Positions 52,984 to 61,607 of a stretch of DNA of 64,000 bases are shown one piece after another (within the stretch, counting starts at the first letter, position 1; the number at the start of each line of letters is the position of its first letter). Origin of the DNA: Treponema sp. (GTDB lineage Bacteria; Spirochaetota; Spirochaetia; Treponematales; Treponemataceae); the NCBI GenBank assembly GCA_017470605.1, contig JAFUYH010000031.1, positions 1-64,000 on the forward strand, written 5' to 3'. The position numbers were made by a program, and so were the translations under genes. Under the pieces are notes generated by a model that worked only from the letters and a program-made list of their open reading frames with translations, did not search any database and was not told where the DNA came from.

Positions 52984-54109
52984 TTATAGCCTTCTTTACA
53001 GTTTCACAAATAAAATCAACTTGTTCTATGGTAAGTGCTGCATACATAGGAAGAGTGATTTCATGTTCAGTTACATACTCAGTTTGAGGTAATACTGCAC
53101 CATAATCCTTATAAATTGAGAACTTATGAATTGCCGGGTAATGAACACTTGTCTGTATACCAGATTCATGAATCTTTTCGCGAATAGCATTTCTTCTTTC
53201 TTTATTTCCTTCTGTAAGCACAACAGGCATAATATAATTAGAAGTAAACTCTTTACAGTCAGCAAAAGGAATTACAAGTCCTTTTACATCTTTTAGATTT
53301 TCAAGGTAGCGTTTTCTAACCGTAATTCGTTTTTCCAAATCTTCTGGAAGTTTCTTAAGTTGTTCTATTGCAATTGAAGCTCTAATATCATCCATTCGGA
53401 AGTTATAGCCGAGTTCAACAATATCATACTCTGTAGCATGACCACTTGCTCGTTGATATGACATTGTTGTCATGCCATGAGAACGAAGGAGTTTTGCTTT
53501 AGCTGCTAATTCTTCTGAATTAGTTACAAACATTCCTCCTTCACCAGTAGAAATATTTTTATTAGAAAAGAAACTAAAAGCGGAACAATCACCTATTGTT
53601 CCTAACTTTTTTCCTTTATATTCTGAAAGAGGTCCATGACAAGCATCTTCTACAACTTTTAGATTATGTTTTTTTGCAATAGCCATAATCTCATCCATTT
53701 TTGCTGGATATCCTGCCATATGAACTACAACAATGCCTTTAGTTTTTGGTGTAATTTTCTTTTCGATATCAGCTGGGTCGATATTAATATGTTCGGGGCC
53801 AACAATATCTGCAAAAACAGGTGTTGCACCAACATAGCGAATACAGTTTGCAGAAGCTGCAAATGTTAATGAAGGACAAATAACTTCATCACCTGGCCCA
53901 AAACCACAAAGCATACAACAGATATGCAATGCATCCGTACAGTTTGTAACGCTTACCGCATATTTGGCACCAAGCATTTTTGCAAACATTTCTTCCAATT
54001 CAGCACATTTTGGGCCAGTGGAAATCCAACCACTCTTTATGGTATCATAAGCGGCTTTAGCTTCCCGCTCATCAAAATTAAGATTAAATAATGGAATTTG
54101 ATATGACAT
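52976..54109 (-). CDS. PLP-dependent sugar aminotransferase (DegT/DnrJ/EryC1), 377 aa
   Basis: The signature SGWISTGPKCAELEEMFAKM and VTNCTDALHICCMLCGFGPG, then VVEDACHGPLSEYKGKKLGT and the PLP Lys motif FSFFSNKNISTGEGGM (Lys at about 187), then FRMDDIRASIAIEQL, are all diagnostic. It transfers an amino group to a 4-keto sugar made by the dehydratase encoded upstream. It overlaps the second ATP-grasp gene by 8 bases. Confidence 0.93.
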   Translation of the reverse strand: MSYQIPLFNLNFDEREAKAAYDTIKSGWISTGPKCAELEEMFAKMLGAKYAVSVTNCTDALHICCMLCGFGPGDEVICPSLTFAASANCIRYVGATPVFADIVGPEHINIDPADIEKKITPKTKGIVVVHMAGYPAKMDEIMAIAKKHNLKVVEDACHGPLSEYKGKKLGTIGDCSAFSFFSNKNISTGEGGMFVTNSEELAAKAKLLRSHGMTTMSYQRASGHATEYDIVELGYNFRMDDIRASIAIEQLKKLPEDLEKRITVRKRYLENLKDVKGLVIPFADCKEFTSNYIMPVVLTEGNKERRNAIREKIHESGIQTSVHYPAIHKFSIYKDYGAVLPQTEYVTEHEITLPMYAALTIEQVDFICETVKKAING

Positions 54110-54130
54110 ATAAACCTTCTAATTAATTAT

Positions 54131-55339
54131 TTACATTTTGCTATCAAGAGATTTACCCTTTTCTTCATGCTCAAAATTAGGTAAGAAATCTTGTAATATT
54201 TTTACTACTTCAGATTTTGTTGTATCTGGTTTTGCAAAAGCAGTTTCCAATTTATTAAATAATTCTTTTATTTCGCTAACAGGACGAGCAGTTCTATTAG
54301 TAACAACTCCAAGAGATTCAAACTGATTCATATCTGTTTGTTCAGTATCAGTGAAAAATTCTTCATAAGCTTTTTCACCAGTTGTATCTGAACCTGAATA
54401 ATGAACAGGATATTTTTTTGAACCATTTTTCAAATCTTCTGCTTTATCAATTGCTTCCTGAGCAGAACTGCATTCCAAAACTTCGTAGCCATTTTCGTTT
54501 AAAAAATCTGTTGCAATGGAAGAAAAAGTTTTCATTTTTTTTTCTTCAAGCTTAGGGAAGTAAATTTCGCGATTCTTACCGAGCATACATGCAAGCATAC
54601 AAATCTGTCCACTTTCTGCAGGGCTTACAAAATAACGCTTTACATCATTTGGCGCACTTATTGGCTGCAACTTTGAAATGCGGTCAATAAAACCAGCAGG
54701 AAGAGAACCATTAGAAAAGGCAACATTTGCAAAACGCGCTGTTTTTACGGGGAACTTGTCCGAATACGAGAAGATTACATCTTCCATTACACGCTTGCTA
54801 GCGCCCATAATGTTTACAGGATTTGCAGCTTTATCTGTAGAAACACAGAAATAAGCTTGAGGTGGGAATTCTGCAAGAAGGTCTAAAAGTTTTTTGGCAT
54901 TAAGAACATTATTCTGCAACAAAGCTTCTATTGAATAGATATCTTTTTCACTACGCACATGCTTGTGGGCACTAAAGTTTGCAACAATATCAAAGCCTCC
55001 ACGTGCGCGGAACATTTTTTCAAAAACAGGCTGTGCATAGTTTATTGGATAAGGTACATAATCATCCGGTACATACATGCCTTTAGTACTACGAAGATCA
55101 CGAGTAAGTTCTGCAAGTCCGTTTTCGTTTACATCGACTACAACAAGAGCTTTTGGTTTAAATGGAAGACAAGCCTTTATAAAGGAACTGCCTATACTAC
55201 CAGCACCACCAATAACAAGCAAAGACTTATCTTTAATAGCTTTAGTCAGAGCTTCCGAATTGTTTTGAATATCTTTTGCAAAAAGACTGGAGTCACGTTC
55301 TGTGACATAACGAGAGATAAATTGTTCTAAGTTAATCAT
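54131..55339 (-). CDS. NDP-N-acetylaminosugar 4,6-dehydratase (soluble FlaA1/CapD type), 402 aa
   Basis: The NAD site SLLVIGGAGSIGSSFIKACL is followed by the family motifs VANFSAHKHVRSEKD, STDKAANPVNIMGASKRVME (M-x3-K instead of Y-x3-K) and ARFANVAFSNGSLPAGFIDR. The N-terminal membrane region of CapD-type proteins is absent. It produces a 4-keto-6-deoxy aminosugar for the next gene. It is first in the polysaccharide operon, after a roughly 200-base leader. Confidence 0.87.
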   Translation of the reverse strand: MINLEQFISRYVTERDSSLFAKDIQNNSEALTKAIKDKSLLVIGGAGSIGSSFIKACLPFKPKALVVVDVNENGLAELTRDLRSTKGMYVPDDYVPYPINYAQPVFEKMFRARGGFDIVANFSAHKHVRSEKDIYSIEALLQNNVLNAKKLLDLLAEFPPQAYFCVSTDKAANPVNIMGASKRVMEDVIFSYSDKFPVKTARFANVAFSNGSLPAGFIDRISKLQPISAPNDVKRYFVSPAESGQICMLACMLGKNREIYFPKLEEKKMKTFSSIATDFLNENGYEVLECSSAQEAIDKAEDLKNGSKKYPVHYSGSDTTGEKAYEEFFTDTEQTDMNQFESLGVVTNRTARPVSEIKELFNKLETAFAKPDTTKSEVVKILQDFLPNFEHEEKGKSLDSKM

Positions 55340-55581
55340 ATTACTTTATGATTCCTGTAACTTAATTGAGAGATTAGATAATGATATGATTTATTATATA
55401 ATAGAAGAAAGAGTTACAAATAACCCATTTTCAGCGGACACATTCCGTTGGGTACGAAAAGAGAGACATTATAGATGCAAGTGACGAATACTGCCGGAAC
55501 AAGTTATAAGCCTCTAAACATCCGCTGTAATCTGCAGGACGCAGTAAACAATATTGTATTTCATTTAATAATAAAAAACAA
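55340..55581 (-). promoter_or_regulatory. Promoter and long leader of the polysaccharide operon
   Basis: Minus-strand TTGTTT at 55581-55576 and TACAAT at 55558-55553 with 17 bases between suggest a start near 55546, about 205 bases before the first ATG. In the leader, CAGCGGA and TCCGCTG (plus-strand 55432-55438 and 55521-55527) can pair over a long distance, while a nearby CGGA / TCCG hairpin competes for the same strand. Such a leader suits the NusG-type antiterminator divergently encoded. No ops or JUMPstart sequence is visible. Confidence 0.45.
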
Positions 55582-55669
55582 TACATTTTAGCAAATTCGA
55601 ACGTGCAAAGTTTCTTCAGTCAATATTTCGCAATTGCGAACAATTCTTAAATCCGCTATAGTATCTGCA

Positions 55670-56194
55670 ATGGACTTTTATATCTTGCAGGTTGAAACGG
55701 GGCACGAAGCGGGCTTTATCGAAAAAGTCAAAAAACTTTCGCCCGAGCTATCACAAAAACACAATTTAATCTATCTTACCCGAGAACTGACTATCCGCCG
55801 TCAGGGAAAATGGCTTAAAGAACAGCAACCTGTTTTTCCGGGCTATGTGATTATGCAGACAACTTCTTCCATTGATTCAAAAACTCTTCTTACATTAAAA
55901 TCAGTTCCAGGTTTCTATCATTTTTTAAAAAGCAATACAGAAATTACTCCGCTTTCGGGGAACGACCTTTTTATTATCCAGCATTTTCTGGGACTGGGTC
56001 CTAAAATCGGAGCTTCTCTTGTAAAATTTGACGAGAACGACCGCATTGTAGTAATTGAAGGACCTCTCAAAGGCATAGAAGGAAACATCATCAAAGTAGA
56101 CCGCCGTAAACAGCGTGCAAAAATCCGGGTTGATTTTGGCGGCTCTTCCCACACCATGGATTTAAGTTTTGAAGATATTTCTAAACAGGGGTAG
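55670..56194 (+). CDS. Specialised NusG paralogue (LoaP/RfaH-like antiterminator), 174 aa
   Basis: I choose the ATG at 55670 (MDFYILQVETGHEAGFIEKV); a TTG frame 36 bases upstream adds no conserved residues. The NGN domain has the KWLKEQQPVFPGYVIMQTTS core, and the C-terminal KOW domain VVIEGPLKGIEGNIIKVDRR. Such paralogues sit beside polysaccharide loci and allow RNA polymerase to read long operons. It is divergent from the locus, with 330 bases between. Confidence 0.87.
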   Translation: MDFYILQVETGHEAGFIEKVKKLSPELSQKHNLIYLTRELTIRRQGKWLKEQQPVFPGYVIMQTTSSIDSKTLLTLKSVPGFYHFLKSNTEITPLSGNDLFIIQHFLGLGPKIGASLVKFDENDRIVVIEGPLKGIEGNIIKVDRRKQRAKIRVDFGGSSHTMDLSFEDISKQG

Positions 56195-56279
56195 TATAGT
56201 CAAAAATAATTACTCTTGGTTCTGTTTTTCTTAAATAATCAATATATTCATCAGTAATAAGCACAAACTTATAGGACAT
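56181..56279 (-). pseudogene. Truncated ToxN/AbiQ-family type III toxin (32 aa)
   Basis: The ATG at 56279 follows AGGAGACAAG. The first 23 residues, MSYKFVLITDEYIDYLRKTE then PRV, look like the start of ToxN/AbiQ-family RNases; the last nine (IIFDYTTPV) do not, and the frame then ends inside the 3' end of the NusG-paralogue gene. The catalytic Lys/Thr region would lie further on and is absent. An intact antitoxin-RNA-like unit with promoter and terminator lies just upstream. Confidence 0.65.
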
Positions 56280-56294
56280 TCTTGTCTCCTAAAC

Positions 56295-56321
56295 AAAAAA
56301 AGGCGACCTGTTACAGCCGCC
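56295..56321 (-). terminator. Terminator between the antitoxin RNA and the toxin stub
   Basis: The minus strand has GGCGGCTG, then a TAA loop, then CAGGTCGCC followed by seven T. Type III loci use such a leaky terminator to set the ratio of antitoxin RNA to toxin message. Confidence 0.8.
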
Positions 56322-56358
56322 ATTTACATTCTCCAGTTAAGGGACGGAGCTTTCCCAC
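56322..56358 (-). ncRNA. ToxI-like type III antitoxin RNA, a single pseudoknot repeat
   Basis: On the minus strand GGGA-aag-CTCC-g-TCCC-ttaact-GGAG forms an H-type pseudoknot: stem 1 GGGA/TCCC (plus-strand 56353-56356 and 56341-56344) and stem 2 CTCC/GGAG (56346-56349 and 56331-56334). About 36 bases long, the size of ToxI repeats. Known loci carry 2 or more repeats; only one remains here. It is flanked by a strong promoter (56365-56393) and a terminator. Confidence 0.7.
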
Positions 56359-56364
56359 ACCTCG

Positions 56365-56393
56365 AATATAATAGAATTTACACTTGGCGTCAA
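56365..56393 (-). promoter_or_regulatory. Promoter of the ToxI-like RNA
   Basis: Minus-strand TTGACG (56393-56388) and TATATT (56370-56365) with exactly 17 bases between, giving a start near 56358. The best sigma-70 match in this part of the window. Confidence 0.8.
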
Positions 56394-56508
56394 GAAAAAA
56401 AGGTCTTTATATTCGTACAGGCAAATAATAAAACAGTCGTTCAGTAATTTGAGCTTTTATAATAGCCACCAAAATTATTATTTATTATATTATAAATTGG
56501 AGTTATAA

Positions 56509-57210
56509 ATGGCATCTATCCGTATTGTTGGAAATCAACTAGCTTTAATTTATGCAGAAAGACTTTTTCAAGATTCATATTGTAGAATTATCAAAGAGAT
56601 TCATGGAGATCTTATTGAATATTGGATTCATTCCCAAAAACTTGAAAGTCTTACATCAAAAGATGACGTCAAGGTAATTGCGGAAGAGCTTATTGAATAT
56701 TTAAACTCAATTCTTTTTTATGGAAAAGACTCTGATTCTTATCTTGAATATGATAGCATTAAAATCGGTAATACCGTATATATGGACTTTGTTGATTACA
56801 TATCCTTACAAGATGACTGTACTTTTATTGAGAATAATAAAGAAATAGATTTGGATGCACAAAGAATAAATAAGATTCAGGTTTGTTATCAAAAAAATGA
56901 GAATCTACAAGAATTGCTTGGTTTATATTATCGAAAAGGTGTAGATTTTGTAAACTTGTTCCGTATTTATGAAAAACTAAAATCCTTTGGAATAAAACCG
57001 GTTGCTAAAGGCTGGTTAACCAGGGAGCAGGAAAGTAACTTTACAAACACCGCAAATAATCCGGCTGCATCTGGCGACGAGGCACGGCACGGTAAATCAA
57101 CTTGTGAACCTCCAAAAAATCCTATGAGTCTACAACAGGCAAAGCAAATGATTGATGGTATCATTGATAAATATATAGACGAAATTTATAATTCATTATC
57201 TAATGAATAA
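56509..57210 (+). CDS. Hypothetical protein, 233 aa
   Basis: I do not recognise this protein. It is soluble and mostly helical: EIHGDLIEYWIHSQKLESLT, a middle acidic part, then YYRKGVDFVNLFRIYEKLKS. A Ser/Thr/Pro-rich linker (NNPAASGDEARHGKSTCEPP) leads to a short coiled end (QAKQMIDGIIDKYIDEIYNS). The ATG follows TTGGAG. Neighbours are the type III relic and the ATPase/TOPRIM pair, so it may be another conflict gene, but nothing in the sequence shows it. Confidence 0.6.
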   Translation: MASIRIVGNQLALIYAERLFQDSYCRIIKEIHGDLIEYWIHSQKLESLTSKDDVKVIAEELIEYLNSILFYGKDSDSYLEYDSIKIGNTVYMDFVDYISLQDDCTFIENNKEIDLDAQRINKIQVCYQKNENLQELLGLYYRKGVDFVNLFRIYEKLKSFGIKPVAKGWLTREQESNFTNTANNPAASGDEARHGKSTCEPPKNPMSLQQAKQMIDGIIDKYIDEIYNSLSNE

Positions 57211-57296
57211 TTACTGAATAGCAAATTGTTTTAATTCAGAATCAGTCATGAGTGTAATTTTTTTGTTATTTGCTTTAGTCACACTTATGACACCTA

Positions 57297-58094
57297 CTAA
57301 AGTTTTTGCAGTTCTAAAGCAGACATTTTAAAATACTTTGTACAGCATTTTGAAACTTCACTTGGAAGTATATTTCTAAGCATTTCTTTTCCGTCTTCTT
57401 TTTTACTATAAGAAATGCAAATATCTTGTCCAGTTTTTGAAGTAAACTGAATTGAAAGATTATTTATTAAATTTTGTAGGTCTGAGCTTAATTTTTTATA
57501 TGCCCCAGTTGCAAAAGCATAATCTTCAATATCTATTGCATTATTGTTCAGAAGATTTTTATTTACAGTCTTTCTAAAATCGTGATTAAATTTTCCACGA
57601 ATAGAGCTATCTATATCTTGAAACCGCCTAGAGTTATTCACAAAAAATTCAAAACCATTATTCCAATCGGCAATAAACCAGCTTTCAATTTCAGGAGATG
57701 CGTATAAAATCACAACAGGAATATCAGGCAACCCCACACATGTGCGCAAATCATCTTTCAATGTCTGTATATCAGCTTGAACCTGGGAAAGACTTACTTT
57801 ATCAAATCTACCATCAAGATCATCTTCTATGAGTATTGCTTTATAATTTTTAAACAGTTCTTTATTTTTAATAAGATAATCTTTTACTTTAGTTATAAGC
57901 GCATCACCTGTTATTCCATTAGAAGACGGATTTAAGACTATATTACCATTACGCGTTTTTATCGTTTTGGGAAAGCATTTTACATATTTATAATCAGCAT
58001 TAATTTTTTCAAGAAATCGTTCCATCGCTCCATTTCCGACTTCAGTCCAGCCGCCTGAAAAAAAACATGCAATTTGTCCTTTTAACATTCCCAA
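57297..58094 (-). CDS. TOPRIM-like effector (DUF4276-like) paired with AAA ATPase, 265 aa
   Basis: An early FFSGGWTEVGNGAMERFLEK (a Glu at the end of strand 1), then KAILIEDDLDGRFDK (a D-x-D set) and YASPEIESWFIADWN, resemble DUF4276/RloB-type TOPRIM proteins. Such proteins act as nucleases together with an ATPase. It overlaps the ATPase gene by 13 bases, so the two are made together. Known analogues of this layout include PARIS-like and AbiL-like anti-phage pairs, but this gene is not clearly a DUF4435 (AriB) protein. Confidence 0.7.
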   Translation of the reverse strand: MGMLKGQIACFFSGGWTEVGNGAMERFLEKINADYKYVKCFPKTIKTRNGNIVLNPSSNGITGDALITKVKDYLIKNKELFKNYKAILIEDDLDGRFDKVSLSQVQADIQTLKDDLRTCVGLPDIPVVILYASPEIESWFIADWNNGFEFFVNNSRRFQDIDSSIRGKFNHDFRKTVNKNLLNNNAIDIEDYAFATGAYKKLSSDLQNLINNLSIQFTSKTGQDICISYSKKEDGKEMLRNILPSEVSKCCTKYFKMSALELQKL

Positions 58095-59344
58095 CCGCCT
58101 AATGCTATATCTGCAGAACGATATAAATCCCCAAGTTCAAATTCTCCAAGCTGATCCTTTATATCCTGATACTTCACCTCTCGAATGCCATCCCCAAGAC
58201 TGAATATAAAAATTGAACAATTACCAGATTTAAATTCTTCCGTAAATCCATCCAGCATATCAGGAGAATGAGTACTAATAAAACATTGTTCAAAAGCATT
58301 TGAATGTATTATCCATTCAGTAATTATATGCTGCCATGCCGGATGTAAATTTACCTCTGGTTCATCAAGAGCAAGAACCTTATTTGCACCATGTTTCATG
58401 TTAATCAACATATTAAGCATCAATGCCTTTCTTGTTCCTTCTGAAATATCAGTCAAATCATACTGTTTCTGATCTTTTAGACCGATACGAAATTTTATAC
58501 CATCAGTCTGCATAAAAGCATCACACTCATATAAAGAAGGAATTATTTCTTGCATACGGGTATTAAATTCTTTTTTCCACATCATGTTTTCAGAATTATA
58601 ATAGTTAAATACTCCTGCAAAATTTGAGCCATCCATCATCAGCCTTGTATTTTCATCATTTACAGAGCCCATTTTTTCCATTTTTTCATTAGAAAATTTG
58701 GCACTCGAATAAACATCAAACGCTGAAAAGTAATTTTCAATATCCTGAAGATAATTCTTTATATCTTTTGTCCGCTCCCCATTATAAAGCTTATCAGACT
58801 CCAACAACAAATCCTTAAACTGTCGCATTATTGTTTCATTGGAATCTACATCAACTCGAACCCTTGTGTTAACTTTCCCTTTTGAAACGACCGTAGAAAA
58901 AGAACCAATACCAGGATTTTTACCATGACACGAAAAATAATTATAAGGTCTGCCAAATCCATTATCCCTCGTAGAATCAAGGCTTTCTTGTAGAATGGTA
59001 CAATCTTCAGGCTTGTTTCCAACAGAAAAACTCAGATAATATTTAAGTGGTTCCTTGTCGTCTGTTATGTTCTCAAATTTCCATGAAAAGTCAATTGGCG
59101 AACCAGCGGCAACTTGATTATTCAGACAATGACTCCAACCGTTACGAGCTATTTCACGTAAAAAAGCTGTAGGCATACTACCCGACAAACGGTCATTCAG
59201 CATATCGCCTATAAACGATAATGCTCGTATAAAATTAGTCTTACCAGTATTATTGCCGCCAATTAAAATATTAAGTCTTTTGAAATTCAATTCACCATTT
59301 GTATGTATATTTCTAAAATTACTGCAAGAAAATGATTTAATCAT
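58082..59344 (-). CDS. AAA_21-type (SMC/RecF-like) ATPase, 420 aa
   Basis: Walker A GGNNTGKT at about residues 29-36 sits in the typical N-terminal start IKSFSCSNFRNIHTNGELNF. The signature-like TDISEGTRKALMLN, Walker B ALDEPEVNLHP at about 320-330 and the H-loop FISTHSPDM follow. There is no TOPRIM domain of its own, so it depends on the TOPRIM-like partner overlapping by 13 bases. ATPases of this class sense phage or DNA ends and license a nuclease partner. The middle part (coiled insertion) is short. Confidence 0.88.
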   Translation of the reverse strand: MIKSFSCSNFRNIHTNGELNFKRLNILIGGNNTGKTNFIRALSFIGDMLNDRLSGSMPTAFLREIARNGWSHCLNNQVAAGSPIDFSWKFENITDDKEPLKYYLSFSVGNKPEDCTILQESLDSTRDNGFGRPYNYFSCHGKNPGIGSFSTVVSKGKVNTRVRVDVDSNETIMRQFKDLLLESDKLYNGERTKDIKNYLQDIENYFSAFDVYSSAKFSNEKMEKMGSVNDENTRLMMDGSNFAGVFNYYNSENMMWKKEFNTRMQEIIPSLYECDAFMQTDGIKFRIGLKDQKQYDLTDISEGTRKALMLNMLINMKHGANKVLALDEPEVNLHPAWQHIITEWIIHSNAFEQCFISTHSPDMLDGFTEEFKSGNCSIFIFSLGDGIREVKYQDIKDQLGEFELGDLYRSADIALGGWEC

Positions 59345-59466
59345 TTATAACCTCAACAAAATGTACTATATAATTTATATAATACTTATTAATTGTTTTC
59401 AACATACAAAATCTTTTCAACTTATTCATATCACTTGAATCATGTGACCATTTGGCACTTTTTACA

Positions 59467-59739
59467 TCAGAGGGCAAACAGGCCTGCGATAATGCTAACG
59501 CGGAGGAAGAGGTTTTTGCGCTTTAAGGAAGGATTCAGGGGAGCCGGGGTTTTGTTTTGGCTCATGTGGCGGAGGTCGCGCTTAAAATGAAAGATGGTGA
59601 ACAGAACCATTATGGAAAAGAAGATGGCAAAAATGACTTCGATATGAAGGTTCAGTTTTGCAAGAAAAGACAGGATGGAAACAAGAAGGCTGAATGAAAA
59701 AACTGCCGCAAGGGCACAGATAATACTTTTGTGGTTCAT
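59467..59739 (-). CDS. Small membrane protein, 90 aa
   Basis: Two hydrophobic segments, SIICALAAVFSFSLLVSILS (about 5-24) and VIFAIFFSIMVLFTIFHF (about 35-52), are separated by a short loop, with a basic C-terminal tail. Nothing more specific can be said. It lies between the ATPase and HAD genes on the minus strand. Confidence 0.45.
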   Translation of the reverse strand: MNHKSIICALAAVFSFSLLVSILSFLAKLNLHIEVIFAIFFSIMVLFTIFHFKRDLRHMSQNKTPAPLNPSLKRKNLFLRVSIIAGLFAL

Positions 59740-59826
59740 TTTTATACTCTCCTACTTTCTTTATTCCCCAACCACAATTCATATTATAAACGTATTAAAC
59801 GTTTTTTCAATACTTTTTTCTGAATT

Positions 59827-60657
59827 TTATGTATTTTTAAGCACAAATTTCTGTAAAAATTTGCCAACACCGTCATGGTTATTATCGTAATCTGTAACAT
59901 AGCGGGCAATATTTTTGATGGCATCAAGTCCGTTGCACATGGCAACTCCGTGGCCTGCCATGCGGATTAGCGATTCATCGTTCATGCTGTCGCCAAAGCC
60001 CATTACATTTTCCGGGCCAAAGCCAAGTTCCTTTGCAAGCCAGGTTACGGCTTCGCCTTTGCCGCAGTTTGGAGGAAGGATTTCCAGAAAGTAAGGTTTG
60101 CTGGTAAAAATTACGGCACGCTCGCCAAATTCGGCACGGAGTTCATCCTGTAAAGCCAGAAGTTCTTCAGGCTCGCCGGGAACAAGCATTTTTGTAAAGC
60201 CCTGTTTTAAAAACTCGTCGTAATCTGCAACTACGGCGCCTTTTAAGCCGCAGAGTTCCACATCCATCTTGGTCCACTTGGTTTCTTCACGGTAATAAAT
60301 CGTATCAGGAGTGTAAACTTCGCTGCGTAAGCCCCGCTCTTCTGCAATCTGATTTGTGCGCAAAAGCACGTCTGCGTCTACCTTGCGGCAGAAAATCTGC
60401 TGACGTTTGTGAAGGTCAAAAATGGAACAGCCGTTTATGGCGATTAAGAAGCGGCCGGCTTCAAGGCCTGCAATTTCCAGACGGCGGACAAAAGGCAGAA
60501 TGGCATCTTCTGCACGGCCGGAACAAAGCACAACATATATTCCCTGGCGGGCACACTGGCGCAAGGCTTCTACTGTTAAATCTGTGATTTCGCGGTTATC
60601 GTTTAAAAGGGTGTCATCAAGATCCAGGGCTATAAGTTTTACATCGAGTTTTGGCAT
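59827..60657 (-). CDS. Cof-type HAD phosphatase, 276 aa
   Basis: Motif I LIALDLDDTLLNDNREI (nucleophile Asp12), motif II LCSGRAEDA, and motif IV MGFGDSMNDESLIRMAG match HAD superfamily IIB (Cof/YbiV) sugar or cofactor phosphatases. The cap domain lies between. It is preceded by a short gap and followed by the small membrane protein gene on the same strand. The substrate is not identifiable. Confidence 0.93.
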   Translation of the reverse strand: MPKLDVKLIALDLDDTLLNDNREITDLTVEALRQCARQGIYVVLCSGRAEDAILPFVRRLEIAGLEAGRFLIAINGCSIFDLHKRQQIFCRKVDADVLLRTNQIAEERGLRSEVYTPDTIYYREETKWTKMDVELCGLKGAVVADYDEFLKQGFTKMLVPGEPEELLALQDELRAEFGERAVIFTSKPYFLEILPPNCGKGEAVTWLAKELGFGPENVMGFGDSMNDESLIRMAGHGVAMCNGLDAIKNIARYVTDYDNNHDGVGKFLQKFVLKNT

Positions 60658-60722
60658 AAGGTGAGTATATCAGAATAGATTGTCGTGTCAAGCACGACAA
60701 TGACATAGGGCTGTTTATGCGC

Positions 60723-61520
60723 TTATTCCGCCTTTTTCCAGGCGTCAATAAATTCAATCATAAACTGCTGAACATCGCCGAACCACTTTTTCTGGAACTT
60801 ACAGGCTTCTACACCGATGTAGCGGAAGTGCCAGCATTCCCAGCGGTAGCCGGTTACGTCTTCATAATTTTTTGGAAAGCTGAGTGACCAGCCGTAGTCT
60901 GCGGCGTGTTCATAAACCCACTTTCCACCGGGAGTCTTATCAAAAGCGTCATCTACAGGGGCAAAATCCAGAGCCATTCCAAGCTGATGCTGGCTGGTTC
61001 CTGCCCGGGCACTTTCGCGCTCGGCTTCTTCAAGACCGTCCACGCTGACCCAGTAATTAAAAAGGTTTTTCTGGTATTCATAAGAGCGGTAGGTGGAACT
61101 TACGGTAAGCACAACCCCATCTTTGCGGGCGGCGGCAGCCAGTTCCCCCAGAGCCTTGTAGGCTTCCGGCCTCAGACTCAGATTGTTTTTATTAATTTCA
61201 TAAAGGCTGTTTTTTTCAAGATGAACAAGGCCTTTAGGCTCGTAATCAGCTCCAACTTTGTGAGTTTTATCAATCAGATAAAATGGTGACAAATCCTCGC
61301 TGGAAAAATCTGCCTCGGTAGCCAAAACGGCTTTTAAATCGGCAAGAAATTCCTGAGGGTCGCCGTTTGGAATTGCAGCCTTACAACGTTCGCTCATGCT
61401 GGAAAGTACCCGTCCAAGTTTTTCAATTTCGGGCTCAACTGGAGCGGCAGAAAGTGCTGAAGTCATAAAAAATACAAATGAAAAAGAAAGAAGTTTTGTG
61501 ATTTTATTAAAAGCGCGCAT
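60723..61520 (-). CDS. D-alanyl-D-alanine carboxypeptidase (LdcB/VanY, M15B), 265 aa
   Basis: A signal peptide (FSFVFFMTSALSAAP) is followed by VLTVSSTYRSYEYQKNLFNY, then SQHQLGMALDFAPV (S-x-H-x2-G-x2-x-D zinc site) and YRWECWHFRYIG (E-x-W-H). This is the full M15B set. It acts in the periplasm on peptidoglycan stem peptides. Confidence 0.93.
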   Translation of the reverse strand: MRAFNKITKLLSFSFVFFMTSALSAAPVEPEIEKLGRVLSSMSERCKAAIPNGDPQEFLADLKAVLATEADFSSEDLSPFYLIDKTHKVGADYEPKGLVHLEKNSLYEINKNNLSLRPEAYKALGELAAAARKDGVVLTVSSTYRSYEYQKNLFNYWVSVDGLEEAERESARAGTSQHQLGMALDFAPVDDAFDKTPGGKWVYEHAADYGWSLSFPKNYEDVTGYRWECWHFRYIGVEACKFQKKWFGDVQQFMIEFIDAWKKAE

Positions 61521-61607
61521 ATATCCCCTCGCCTTATATTATCACAAATCCCCAAAGCTCTTCAATAAAAATTGGAAAATCTGCATAATCTGTTTTATAA
61601 TAAAAGC

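Noticed and set aside
57211-57290. Short minus-strand fragment after the TOPRIM-like gene, ending TDSELKQFAIQ
   Set aside because: An open frame of about 27 residues with no ribosome site; it could be a gene relic but is too short to call.
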